From Sesamum alatum (taxonomy: Eukaryota > Streptophyta > Magnoliopsida > Lamiales > Pedaliaceae): a stretch of DNA of 64,000 nucleotides. Position 1 is the first letter of the stretch. Every line of letters starts with the position of its first letter. A model generated the notes under the pieces. The model made no database searches and was not told the origin of the DNA. It saw nothing but the letters and a program-made list of their open reading frames with translations. The stretch spans positions 42,516,873-42,580,872 of the forward strand of contig JACGWO010000003.1 in assembly GCA_034509735.1 (NCBI GenBank). The letters run 5' to 3'. The translations under genes were made by a program, and so were the position numbers. Positions 21,135-32,164 of the stretch are shown piece after piece.

Positions 21135-23340
21135 CTTCGGTTAATGTAATGTCAACCAAATAAGAATATTATATATATTATTATTGTAAGTTACATAATA
21201 AGAATATTATGTATATGATTACGAATATATATAATATTATGAATATTATTGTAAACTTAATAAAATCAGCCGTCGTAAATTTGTGCTTTATAAATATTTA
21301 AAAGATACCAATCTTTAATTAGTTACTAGTCCCTTCTTAATATAAAAAAAAATTAGTTTATTTTTTTTTAACAAACTGACAATATACTTTTTTTTAGCAA
21401 AATTTGTATTTAAATTAAAAATGAGTATAATAAATAATAAATAAATATTAATTTAAAAATAAAAAAGTTCTTTTAATGTTAAAAATTTATAATAATTGGT
21501 ATGAGCTAATTTTTTAATTGAAATTTATAATATAGTATTAATCTCACTAACATACAAAATTTTTCTACTTTAATTAAAAAAATAATTAAATTGGTAAAAG
21601 GAAATCACTTTTAAGTATATTTTATTTGATTAGAAGATAATACATATATATAATATTTAAACTACAAATTAATAACTATTTTAATATAAATTTTTTTATT
21701 TAAAACTTTTATAGATTAAAAGGCATTATCTTATCAAATTTTGACCTAAACTAGATATTCATTAATAAATAAAAGTCTATATTCTTTAAATTAAAAGTAA
21801 ATTTTAGTAGGAATTTTTCCAATTTATTTTTAAATATATAATACATACATACCTATTCTCAAAAGTCTAAAAAGATAAAGACTACGACAAAAATTGATTT
21901 TTAATACAATTTTTTCTGTTGATGTAAACATTTTTCAAATTGAAAAAGTCTGATGGGGGCAACATAATGTAAATTATCTTTATTTACATTCTATAAATTT
22001 TATAATATTATTATTTTATGTATGAAACACAAAAGGCACAATTTATTGTAATAAGGGTATTCTCTTTTAACAAATTATGTAAGTTAGGGTATTCTCTTTT
22101 ACTTGTAATTAGGGTATAGGCAGTGGTGTCTCTTTTAATGAGGTATTAAGGTATTCTCTTTTAAATTGTAATTAGGGTATTCTCTTTTAACAATATAGGG
22201 ATATCTTTTTAAATGACCTTACTACATCTAAATATTCAATTAAAATGTATTTTTAAATAATCTACAAAATACGTTCTTTTGTCCCTAAGAAATTAAAAAA
22301 TTGTGCATAGATTACTTCACGGTATCCATCAAACAATGTGGAATTTTCACTTTATCAGAATTTTCAGTAGCATTTGCCCGCGGTAAGCACATAAAATGAA
22401 CTTAATATAACCACAAAAGAATTCACAAACAACAAAAGAGATAAAAGCTTAGCAATTCAGAAAAGCAAACATACACAACCTAAACATTCTAATCCCTACA
22501 ACATTTCATAATAATATCACAAATAATATTTGTGATACGTAATTATGCGAAAAGTATTTCATAACCGAAGTACAATATAATAATATACATAATATTATAT
22601 ATATACATTAACGCAAAAAACAACATTTCATATGCTTCGAAGTACCAAATTTCATAATAATAATACATAGGACTATTGATAAAAGCAAATAAAGCCTTTC
22701 ACATTGACAAATAGGACCACATTTCATCAACAATAAGAATGATAAAAGCAAAATGATGTACCCTGGTAACACAGCTAACGGAAAACTGAAAAGGGTACTG
22801 TAGGAGATGCAACCTTCACTTTCTATAATGCAATCTACTGTCTTTAAGAGAGCACACTCGGGAGAACTTATCAAGAAATACAAGTAATGTAAATCACCAT
22901 CCGGCCATATATAGACATCAACAGAAAGGGTAAGCCTGCACACTCACAAGCCAAATAGGAACACTAAACAGTACCCTACAGTTGCACAATGGCCTGTACT
23001 GGACCCATCACGTGCCGAAAGTAGAAAAAAAATCTGATGACAAAGGCTGCAAATACATTACTTGACGTTAGCCAACATACAGAGAAATTCATTACATATA
23101 CGACCCCAACTATGTACAGACAACAATTTGTCTGGATGCCAATTAAAGTGAATGACTATTGCCACAGTACAACACAATGCCGCATTAATAACGTGAACCA
23201 ATCCAGATTTTAGAATGTGTAAAAAAAATCACAAAAGTACCAGTCCAGATTTCAGAATGGGTAAAAACAAATCACGAAAGTACAAAGACTATTTACAGTA
23301 CCAGGACCTGTGCTGCAGCATTGAGTTGGATCGTTAACTC
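21135..23340. other. AT-rich intergenic DNA with minor repeats
   Basis: No gene recognised. A short motif ttagggtattctctttta recurs four to five times at 22053-22195, and a 42-bp imperfect tandem duplication (tccagattt at 23202 and 23244) is present. The cluster of PIF-related genes should end within or before this stretch, but I could not find its terminal inverted repeats. Confidence 0.5.
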
Positions 23341-23372
23341 GGCGGGTTGACTCGGCCGGCTGAAGTGAGTCG

Positions 23373-23654
23373 GTGACTCATCGAGTCAACTCAGTCGTTG
23401 GAGGGTGGAATGACGATGAGCCGCTGTCGTCGCCGACCTGGGGCGCGCAGTTCAAGCCGATACCGGAATCCGATGAGACGGAAGAGGAGAATGAGGAGTT
23501 TCCGGCGGACATGAAGGCGAGAAACGTGGAGGTTGCCCTGTCGTCGGCGCTCGCGGTGGTTTCGGTGGGTAAGAGGAGCGACTGGAACGTTGTTGTCTTC
23601 AAAATCAAATCTCCAGCGGCGACTGCTCGGAGGACGCCCGATCGGATCTGGTGA
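23373..23654 (+). CDS. Unrecognised ORF in a GC-rich island (93 codons)
   Basis: The reading frame includes NDDEPLSSPTWGAQFKPIPE, an acidic run (ESDETEEENEEF), then MKARNVEVALSSALAVVSVG and SDWNVVVFKI. The composition looks like real coding sequence, with an acidic low-complexity patch and a plausible amphipathic helix, and is far more GC-rich than its surroundings. I do not recognise the family. The true start could be the ATG at 23373 or upstream, and the C-terminal end looks truncated. It may be the first exon of a gene, a captured gene fragment or a pseudogene. Confidence 0.35.
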   Translation: MTHRVNSVVGGWNDDEPLSSPTWGAQFKPIPESDETEEENEEFPADMKARNVEVALSSALAVVSVGKRSDWNVVVFKIKSPAATARRTPDRIW

Positions 23655-23812
23655 CGGTGCTCAACGGGAGATTGATGGTCTCGTCCCTCTCCTCAGCCGA
23701 CCGCTCTCGGACGGCCACCTCGCCACCGCCATGAATGAAAAATCCAAATTTTTGTGTTTGGAATCGCGATGCGAAAATGCCACGGGAAACGGCCCGGCCG
23801 ACGATCCAACGA

Positions 23813-23855
23813 ACGGCCTTCACCGCCGCGTCGGCTGCGATGAAGGCCGTTCATT
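23813..23855. repeat. Imperfect-loop hairpin in the GC-rich island
   Basis: gaacggccttca is followed about 19 bases later by its exact reverse complement tgaaggccgttc, giving a 12-bp stem. Confidence 0.6.
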
Positions 23856-24005
23856 GGACGGCCGGTCGAGTTGACTCGACGGCGCTTGCTGGCGGCATGG
23901 AAGGTCCGAAAATGCAGCTGCAGATTCAGAGAAGTGGGCCTAGGGTTTTTGTTGGGAATGTGGTCTCACTTCAGCATTATTTTCTTACCTGGGAATTGGA
24001 CCAGA

Positions 24006-24042
24006 TTTGGCCAAAACACCTACTTATGGTGTTTTGGCCAAA
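24006..24042. repeat. Perfect 15-bp hairpin
   Basis: tttggccaaaacacc (24006-24020), loop tacttat, then ggtgttttggccaaa (24028-24042). All 15 pairs match. Function unknown. Confidence 0.85.
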
Positions 24043-24059
24043 CCAAACATAAAGATGAG

Positions 24060-24088
24060 TTTCGGCCCATCTCCGAGATGGGCCGAAA
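24060..24088. repeat. Perfect 13-bp hairpin with 3-base loop
   Basis: tttcggcccatct (24060-24072), loop ccg, then agatgggccgaaa (24076-24088). It lies 18 bases after another perfect hairpin. Confidence 0.85.
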
Positions 24089-24201
24089 ATGAGCTCTAAC
24101 ATAGTGAAGAGGTTTTGTTGACTCTATAATCTTTTTGTATATCTCTTGACTTTTGTCTATTTTCGTGTCACTATGCCAATTATTTTCGTGCCATTATTGA
24201 G

Positions 24202-24554
24202 GGGCTAAATATTTTTTTAGTCCCATAAGATTAAGTCTTTTTTTTTTTTTTGTACCACAACTTAGATAGGTGACGATTTTGGGTACTTTTAGTCCCACGT
24301 TAACGGACGTGGCCATAATTTTATGTGTTTTTAGTCCTATAAAATATGATTTTAGGTATTTTTAGTCCCGCGAATTTAGGTATTTTTAGTCCCAAATTAA
24401 CGGCTGTTAACAGACATGTGCTTACATGACTTTTGGGGACTAGAAATACCTCAATTCGTATTTTATGGGACTGAAATCATCACCTGCCTAAATTGTGGTA
24501 CCAAAAATAATAATGACCTAATAATCATATGGGACTAAAAAAAGGATTTTGCAG
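24202..24554. mobile_element. Mutator-type MITE, 353 bp
   Basis: Flanked by a perfect 10-bp direct repeat cattattgag (24192-24201 and 24555-24564). Ends are inverted around TTTTTAGTCCCATA on both sides. No coding capacity. A second copy of the family is at 50614-50953 in an intron of the SUVR gene. Confidence 0.8.
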
Positions 24555-24564
24555 CATTATTGAG

Positions 24565-25140
24565 ATATATAGTTCTAGTTTTGATTTTTTTTATGAAAAG
24601 TTTTAAGAAAAATAAATTCTTCAATTGTGTACGTTTTAGTAAATTATATATGCATTTTGCTATAAAATTTATCATATTCATTTTAGGGCCATTTACATAT
24701 TGTTTAGTAGCTAAATTCATATTCTAGTTTACATATTTGAAGTTAATTTAATTAATGACTTATTAAACTAAAGTTCAAAACAATAATATTCTCTTAATTT
24801 TTTATTCAAGTAATTGACATTAAAATAAATTAGAATAAATTTTGTTCCTGTCTTTTGCTCAATTTTGACTCAATCAAATTTATTTATGTAGCTATGTTCT
24901 TTATAATCAAATCAAGCTATTTTTAAATTTGAACAAACAACTAACAATTATATTCTTCTATTATTCTCATTATTATTTTAAAATCCAAACTCTTTTAAGA
25001 AGAACCTTAGGATTCAAAAATTAAAATCTTTTTGTAATACCCTTCAGTTTAAAAGATATCTAATCAATTATGCTATTAGAATATCTAATCCATTATGCTG
25101 TTAGAAAACATCTTAAGTGTTTGCTTGATTTGATTGTCAC
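24565..25140. other. AT-rich intergenic DNA
   Basis: Nothing recognised beyond AT-rich sequence between the MITE and the LINE remnant. Confidence 0.5.
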
Positions 25141-25149
25141 CTACTCAAT

Positions 25150-26762
25150 CTGATGTTATTTTAGGTAGGTTCATAATTGATAATGAGTTGCCAGCGCTTG
25201 AATTGAATCATCACCTTCATACTTCTACTGGGTCGAGTTGGGATTGTGTAGCTCTAATATTAGACATGAGCAAAGCTTATGATTAGGGGGAGGCATTTCT
25301 CTGGGGTGTATTTAGGTTAGGTTTTAATCATAGGTTTGTGAGTTTGATTAGGTTGTTGGTTACTTCTGTTTCCTACTCAAGGACTTAAATTGTGACCATT
25401 TTGGTTTCTTCCAACTGAGGCATGGCATTTGTCTTGTTTGTTAAAGGAAGCGGAACATAGGGGACGGGTAACAGGGGTGGCCATGGCTCCACAAGCGTTG
25501 GGTGTGTCATTTGTTATTTGTTGAAAATACGCTAGTGTTTTATGAGGCTCCTCCGGAGCTGTTGGGGAGGTAAGACGGATCTTAGGGCTATATGCACTGG
25601 CGTCTAGCCAAGAGGTAAAGCTATATCTAGTATGGTTGTTAGTGGAAGCATGTCGGCTGCAGTTAAAAGCTTTTTGGGGGCGTTCATGGGAGTTTGTTTA
25701 GTCAGTTTCGTAATAATTATTTAAGATTGTCGACAGTAGGGGGTGATTGAGGGATGCGATGTTCCGGAGTGTTCGAGATCGGTTCTGGGAGAGGATTAAT
25801 GGGTGGAATTCTAGAATGTTGTCGTAGGAGGGGAAACGGGTAGTTAAGGTCGTGCTTCAGTTGTTGCCCATATATATGATGTCGGCTTTCAACCTTCGGG
25901 GTGTTTAGTGCAGCAATTGGAGGCAATGATGGCTGATCTAGTGGCATATCGGGGGAGAGAGGAGATTTCACTGGGTGGCGTGGAAGAAGCTGTGTCGATC
26001 TCGGGGTAAGGGTGTTAAGATTTCGAGACCTACGGGAATTCAATATGTCTCTCTTGGCTAAGCAGGATTGGCGGGTCTTATCTCGGCCAGAGGCATTGCT
26101 GAGTAGAGTGCTAAAGGCTAGATACTTCCCGAATGGATCGTTTTGGGAGGCATTGGTGGGGGTTTCATCCTTCGTTGACATCGAGGAGCAGGATAGGGTT
26201 CCGAAGTTGTTGGTGGAGGGGTGTCATATGAGGAGTAGGATAGACCGCGGTGAAAGTTCAAAAAGTCGGGTTGATTTTCGGTGCACAGCGCATACGCACA
26301 TGTGGTAGTTGGGAAAGGGTGATGGCATCTTCTTCGAGGTGCAACTTGCATTTGTCGCGAGGGAGGGGTTGTTGTGGACTGCTCTTTTGCACATTCGTCC
26401 CGCCCCAAGATCTGAGTATTTATGTGGAAATTGAGTGTAGGCGTGTTGCCAACGTTGGATAATTTAGCTCGATGAGGGGAGGGGATTGAAACGGAGAGTG
26501 GTGTGTGGGGGCATGAAAGGGAGACTACCAAGCATGTTATGGTGGAGTGCACATTTGCAAGACAGATGTGGACATTGTCTCATCTTGCTTGGAGGACCAT
26601 TTCAGATTAGCGTATGGGGGTCATGGAGTGGGTGGTCCAGGTTGTTTAGCAGCTGGATGGGGTGGAGCGAAGTCGGTTCTTTGTAGGATGTTGATCATTG
26701 TGGACGCACATATGTAAAAATTGATCGAGGGCTGGTTGCAAGAACCATGTGGAGTTTGGAGA
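25150..26762 (+). pseudogene. LINE (non-LTR retrotransposon) remnant: RT to C-terminal zinc-binding region
   Basis: In broken frames the plus strand encodes IDNELPALELNHHLHTSTGS, then LDMSKAYD (reverse transcriptase block), GFNHRFVSLIRLLVTS, and CLRFRDLREFNMSLLAKQDW followed by LSRVLKARYFPNGSFWEA. These are the signature order of plant L1-type ORF2 proteins. The YADD-type active site region is too damaged to read. Many stops and deletions are present; the zf-RVT region is only faintly visible up to about 26700. No poly-A tail or target duplication was identified. Confidence 0.8.
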
Positions 26763-26763
26763 A

Positions 26764-26975
26764 AGGCAAAATTGCAAAATTAGTCTCGTATGTATGGGGG
26801 GTGGTAAAATTAGTCTTGTAACTATGGGATTGACAATTTTAGTCTCATATGTTTTGATTTTGTAGCAATTTTGGTCCTTCCGATCAAAATCGGCCAAAAA
26901 TTAAAAATTCAAATTGGACTTAGGATTTCAACGGCCAGCTCGACAAAAATTAAAAGGTCAGCATCCAACATGGAA
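26764..26975. repeat. Single arm of the Pack-MULE inverted-repeat family
   Basis: Matches the left arm of the element at 30633-31685: gcaaaattgcaaaattagtc, a gacaattttagtctcatatg block, cttaggatttcaacg and cagcatccaacatgg. Only one arm is present. Confidence 0.7.
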
Positions 26976-27154
26976 ATATTGTTAAAATCAAAATTCCATT
27001 TTATTCCTGGTTACTTGTATAAAGAAAATGTTATTACATTTAGGCAATACTAAGATATCAGATATGGCATATTCATCAATTAAAACTGCATCTTGCTGTT
27101 CTATTTCCATCCACCATCATAGAACAGGAAGCTAACCAGATCTGTGTCCTCATC

Positions 27155-29184
27155 TCACCAGTCTGTAATTAAAAACAAAGAATTAATCTTATTTCCCTCT
27201 ATACATAGGATGAACTAATAGAGTTTCAGCCTAAATTATTATTAAAATCCAATTTTAGTCCACTAATACAGGGTAGTGACAGTTTTGGTCCAGGCCAATT
27301 CAAAATATAGAATAAAATGACTGTTATTTATGAAAAATAGTAGTTTTGGTCCAAAAACTCTTAATTTAATTAGCAGTAGGTTTTGTATTTCAATATTCTC
27401 CCAAACTAGCAAGAAATTATTACATATAACTGTTATTTTCCAATGAATAATTTTCCAGGAAATAAATTTAGTTACAAATACTAGACAGTACTTACCATCA
27501 CTTTTCTTGTGATATGAGCCTAGAAAATAACACAAGGCAACTCCCAATAGTATTGCAGCCAACCCGCCAACAACAATCGCAACCAATTTCCCTGATGAAC
27601 TCTCTCCATTTCCATTCTCTGCAAATTCACAAAACTATTAAACATAATTTAGGCTTAAATTTATTTTTGTCATATAACTTACATTATTTAACGTTTTTGT
27701 CCTCTAACTTTTTAGAGTAGCTTTTCGGTCTTAAATTTTTTAATTTTTGCGATTTTTTTTTTTTTCCGCCGCAATTCACCCTTTCTCGCTAGAAAAATAC
27801 ATGTGCATCTCACGTGACTTTTTAAAATTGGAGCTACTGTCCCTATTAACATATTTTTGTTTATCGTTTAACTTTCTAGGGTAACATTTGATCCTACATA
27901 TTTTTAAATTTTGCAATTTCAGTCCATTTTTTCGTCGGAGTTCACCTATCTCGCCCATGAAAATGAACTCTGGCGAAAGAAAAGGACTAAAATCACAAAA
28001 ATTAAAAGATACATGACTAAAATGTTACCCTAGAAAGTTAAATGATAAAAGCTTCAAATGATCACCTAAGTTGCACGACCAAAAGATGCATTTAATCCCA
28101 TAATTTAATACATTTATCACTCTTTGTGTTTCTATTCATATATATAATATATATATATATGTCTATACTAATATAAAAAAAAAATTCCCTCCACATTTAG
28201 AAATGGAAATTAATGACACTGTTGCACTATATTTTTGTGAAGTCAAAAATGCCCTTTAATTAATAATATAACTAACTTATTTAACTTCCAAATTTTACAT
28301 TAATTGATAAAATAGTTTCTTTTCTTTCTTTTTTTTTTAATATGATGTATTAATTTATATTTTGATCCTATTTATAACAATGCATTAATTTTAAAGTACA
28401 AAAAAATATTTATTATACACAAGCAAAGACAGCGTGCAACACCTTCAAATTCGTAGCTTCCAAAGCCATGACCTCCATTGTAATCATAGCTGATAAAGCA
28501 TCCATCCAAATATATTTCTCCAGAAACTGAATATCTGCATTCATCCTCAGCAATCCGGGCCGCACTGTCAACGCATTCGCCACAATCACAGGCACGCAAA
28601 CTCCCCGCACACTGCCCCACGACGTGGATTGATTCATATATCGTCTCGCAGAATCCATTCCCGATCACAACACAGCTTTCCAGGGCTGCAAGTGCTGCAT
28701 ATTTCATCTCCTCAAATCCATTTTTCTTAACTTTACGTTTGCTGCAGGCCTGATGGAGAACTCGGTCAGGCCATGGATCAGTCTCCGCCCCGTCCTCCTC
28801 CTGATAATGAGCATAGCAACCAGAAAGCTGGATTCTTGCTGGTAAATTTTCCCCGCACAGATCTCCTGACAGGGCCTGGAAATTGCTCACGCAGCTTCTG
28901 CATTCGTCGGGGCTTAAATCGTTCCTGCACTGGAACCTGCCTGAAATTGCTGTCTCATCATCGGCAACAATGGTTTCAAAGAACCTGGATTGTGAGGACT
29001 GAACTATAAATTCTTGAAACAGCGCGGAGAGTAAAGATGAACGAGAAGGATTGAAGGAAGTCGACTGGTTTGAACACAGGTTGTATATTAACTTGTGATG
29101 GCTATCTATGATAAGGGTGTTAACAGATTGCAGTATCAGGACAAAACATAGGATCAAAGTACAAGAATTTGTTGATGAATCCAT
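27155..29184 (-). CDS. Plasmodesmata-located DUF26 protein (PDLP / cysteine-rich repeat secretory type)
   Basis: Coding segments 29184-28443, 27618-27496 and 27162-27155 join in phase at GT-AG introns to give 290 residues, the usual PDLP size. A signal peptide covers about residues 1-23. Two DUF26 (Gnk2-like) domains follow, each with the C-x8-C-x2-C signature (C86, C95, C98 and C192, C201, C204). A juxtamembrane serine-rich stretch leads to one transmembrane helix (about 259-281) and a nine-residue cytosolic tail ending KKSDDW. This layout is that of PDLPs, type I membrane proteins that sit at plasmodesmata and regulate callose and cell-to-cell movement. The last coding segment is only 8 bases, including the stop. 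Intron 1 carries a MITE and a Helitron-like end. A TATA-like site is at 29293-29300 (minus: TATAAAGA). No frame defect seen. Which PDLP it is cannot be told here. Confidence 0.87.
27249..27340. repeat. Arm of the long-TIR element family in PDLP intron 2
   Basis: attttagtccactaatacag followed by gtagtgacagttttggtcca resembles the inverted arm of the element at 4755-6074. Confidence 0.55.
27652..28099. mobile_element. MITE (448 bp) in PDLP intron 1
   Basis: Perfect 8-bp direct repeat ataattta at 27644-27651 and 28100-28107. The ends are inverted (GGCTTAAATTTATTTTTGTC; right end reversed GGGATTAAATGCATCTTTTG), and the interior is a longer imperfect inverted repeat around ccgtcggagttcacc / gaactctggcgaaag type motifs. 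A related copy lies in SUVR intron 3 (about 49125-49530) and one arm at 8040-8130. Confidence 0.7.
28163..28290 (+). repeat. Helitron-like 5' terminus in PDLP intron 1
   Basis: tctatactaatataaa, then ttaatgacactgttgcac and gtcaaaaatgccct, the same order as at 8289 and, reversed, at 57571-57945. Confidence 0.4.
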
Positions 29185-29341
29185 GTGGGTTGTGTCTGAT
29201 CATTGATCCGGTCCTGATTTCGATCTTTAAACGCGTTTTTGTTTAACTTTCCGTTGAGAAAATCAGCTTTGATTTTAGGACTGTTTTTCGGTTCTTTATA
29301 ATGGTTTAGGGGGTTTTCCAGCCTAACTCCGTCTAACCCTT

Positions 29342-29821
29342 GTCGCAACCTGAGAATATTAACCTGAATTCGCTGGAAAGGGGATAGGTCAGTGGCGTAA
29401 AAGGAATGAAGATGGTGTGTTTTTTAATACTTTAGCAATGGTGGCGGAAATTCTAATTCGGGCCTGATTCGACCAAATCTGAACCAATCATATAATAAAT
29501 GTAATTCACTTATCGTATGATTGGTGCACAATATAAAAAAAATGAATAATTATATAATAAGTATATTACACTTGCTTTATAATTTTTTTTTATTTGACCA
29601 AATCTAATGCGGACAAAAATTTTCGCAATGGCAGTTCCACTTTTTGATAAATATATATATGTAAGTTGGGAAAGGTGTGAATTTCTAATTGAAGTAGAAA
29701 TCAGTACTTTCTTGTTTGGTGTGAAGTTTTTGACTTTTGAGCATAGGGATTTCATTATTTTTATTTTCTTTTCGAACAAAATAGGGATTCTCATTATTTA
29801 TGCTTAGGAAATTAGCTTCTT
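29342..29821. other. Upstream flank of the PDLP gene, no gene seen
   Basis: AT-rich sequence beyond the PDLP promoter. Short ORFs on both strands lack recognisable motifs. Confidence 0.5.
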
Positions 29822-29830
29822 CTTATTATG

Positions 29831-30354
29831 GCGATAATTACACGGTCTTCTCATGAAATTTAGAATAATTATGCATAAATTTTTTGTGATTTTGGAAATT
29901 AGACTTAGTGCTTCTCATATTTATTTTTATCCAACAAATAGATTCATCTATTAATAAAGTTCATGAAATTTGCTAACATCAGCAAAAAAAAAAAAAAAAA
30001 AACAATTGAATGAAAAATCAAAATTATTGACTTACAAACTTATTGTACATCAAACAAATCTTTCTGAACAAACTACCCTTATAAGGGTGAAGATGTACCT
30101 CCTCACATGATTAACATGTGAATAGGTGTAAAGGTAATTTGGTTAGAAAATATTTATTTGACTTGCAATAAGTCAATTGGAAGTAAATATAAATTTTCAT
30201 TTTATGTCGATATCAACAAATTCTGTAAATTCTGATTAACGAATGGATCTATTTGTAGAATAAAAAAACGTAAGACAATAAATGTAATTTTCAAAATTAC
30301 AGAAAATTTACGTATAATTACACCAAACTTTAGAAAATGATTGTGTAATTATCC
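29831..30354. mobile_element. Long-TIR MITE, 524 bp, probably Mutator-type
   Basis: Arms of about 165 bases are inverted copies (left GCGATAATTACACGG; right reversed GGATAATTACACAATC). A 9-bp imperfect duplication flanks it (cttattatg at 29822-29830, tttgttatg at 30355-30363, seven of nine matching). It contains a poly-A run (29985-30001) and no ORF. Confidence 0.65.
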
Positions 30355-30632
30355 TTTGTTATGAATATAAGGACTTAATTAATTGAGTAATATTCGAGGG
30401 AAATGAGAATGTATTTCACTAGTCTATGGTCAGGGGACTTGCTTCGATGGTGAAGCTGATTGAGAAATAATAATAATAATACTTCAAGGAATTTTGGGTT
30501 CGAGTTTGATTATTAGAATTCGTCCTATCTTTCTTATGGGAGCACGTACACTTTGCAAGTCAGGAATTTTAAGCTTTTCTCAATTGTTTATCTAAAAGTC
30601 CTCTTTACAATAAAATTATGGGGTATTTATAC

Positions 30633-31685
30633 AGTAAAATTGTAAAATTAATCCTATATGTATAGAAAATTGGCAAAATTGGTCCAGTAACTATAGAACT
30701 AGCAATTTTAGTCCCGTATGTTTTAATTTTGTAACAATTTTGGTCTTCCAATCAAAATTGATCGAAAATCAAAAGATAAAATTGGGACTTAGGATTTCAA
30801 CGACCAACTGGATATAATGTAAACAACCAGCATCCAGCTGAATGCTGACATGGCAAACGAGTTGTCTTTTCTTGGTCGCTTTGAAGCCACATCCGAACTG
30901 AATTCAATAGAAGCTAATGGGTTCAAAGGGAGTGGAGAAGGCAGTTTTTCTGGGGTTTGAAGGCAGGGGCAAAAGGGGTGCCGGTGGATTTGAATGTCGA
31001 GGGATGAGGAGGTGCAGGGTTGTAATTATGTGGGTAAGGGCGGAGTCGAAGCGTTTCTCGAAACGGATTTGGTCCTCAAGTTCTTTCTGGGTGCGCTCAT
31101 GGCGAATGAATTTATGGGCATTGGCGTTGTTCCACCGGGAGAAACGGATTTCGATGGTGGGGCGGAGGTGCGGCGGCGCAAATACTGGGAACAGGGTTTG
31201 TAGAGCCATTATTTTCTAATGAAGTAAGAAGTCCATGAAACACAGTAGAAGCTCTGAAGTAAGAGAGAATTCAGAATTTAGCTTTGGATGAGTGGAGATT
31301 TGGCAGTGGTGGCCGGTGGGGTTGGGGGCGGAAGTGAGGCGGCAAAATTTTTCTTTTTTTAATTAATTATAATAATTTAATATAATTAATTATATAATTT
31401 ATTAATAAATTATAATTTCTTAAATACTTGTTAAATAGAAGTTATTTTAATTTGACTTTGCCACATCAGCATCCATGTCGGATGCCACATGTTTAGTTGA
31501 GCCTAATTGACAGCCGAAACCCTAATCCCCAATTTGTCCGGCTAATTTTTGGGTGATTTTGGCTGGAAGGACCGAAATTGCCACTAAATTGAAATTTACA
31601 GGACTAAAATTACCAGTCCAATACTTACGGGACTAATTTTGCAACCCTCCCCCCTTATATACAGGATTAATTTTGCAATTTTGCT
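30633..31685. mobile_element. Pack-MULE: Mutator-like element with captured host gene fragment
   Basis: A perfect 9-bp target duplication tatttatac (30624-30632 and 31686-31694) flanks inverted arms of about 200 bases (left AGTAAAATTGTAAAATTAAT; right reversed AGCAAAATTGCAAAATTAAT). Between the arms lies unrelated, more GC-rich sequence carrying the 5' end of a host gene and no transposase. Long inverted repeats, a 9-bp duplication and host exon cargo together define a Pack-MULE. Confidence 0.88.
30904..31209 (-). pseudogene. Captured N-terminus of a CRS2-associated factor (CAF1-like) gene
   Basis: From an ATG at 31209 the minus strand reads MALQTLFPVFAPPHLRPT, then EIRFSRWNNANAHKF and ERTQKELEDQIRFEKRFDSA. 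I recognise this as the start of chloroplast CRS2-associated factors, CRM-domain proteins needed for group II intron splicing. After FDSA a one-base shift is needed; in the shifted frame STFKSTGTPFAPAF continues the same N-terminal region. The CRM domains are absent. The sequence upstream of the ATG resembles a 5' untranslated leader, so the capture covers leader plus first-exon coding DNA. Sure of gene-like origin; family call from memory at moderate confidence. Confidence 0.68.
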
Positions 31686-31694
31686 TATTTATAC

Positions 31695-32155
31695 TATGTT
31701 AGCCACAATGTGGGGGTGTGTAAAATTAATGTTACCCCCTCACCGACCACTAATTTGTGGATATAATTTACTATATATGAATAATTTGAATTATTTGATA
31801 ATTATCAAATAATTCAAATTGTGTGGTCTTAATTTCTTTTATAGAAAGAATCTGACCTTCCTTTAGAATCGTCATTTAATTGATTTTCTTGTTTCCATCA
31901 CTTTTTGTAACGATCCACACGTATAGATAGATAAAAATAGTAATAGTAATACTATGTGATACATAAAATATTGGACTTATACATTCTAAATAAATTGTAA
32001 CCTATTAATAAATTTGATTTGATTTTAACTGCTAAACACTATTAGGACATAACTATTTTCTACTTTTATTTGGACTAAAATATAATTTTTAGATTCTCAT
32101 AATATGACTTAAAAGAAATAGAAAGAAAGGAGAAAAAAAAAAAAAAAAGAGATGA
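31695..32155. other. AT-rich intergenic DNA
   Basis: Nothing recognised except an A-rich run (32133-32150). Confidence 0.5.
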
Positions 32156-32164
32156 GATGGGAGC

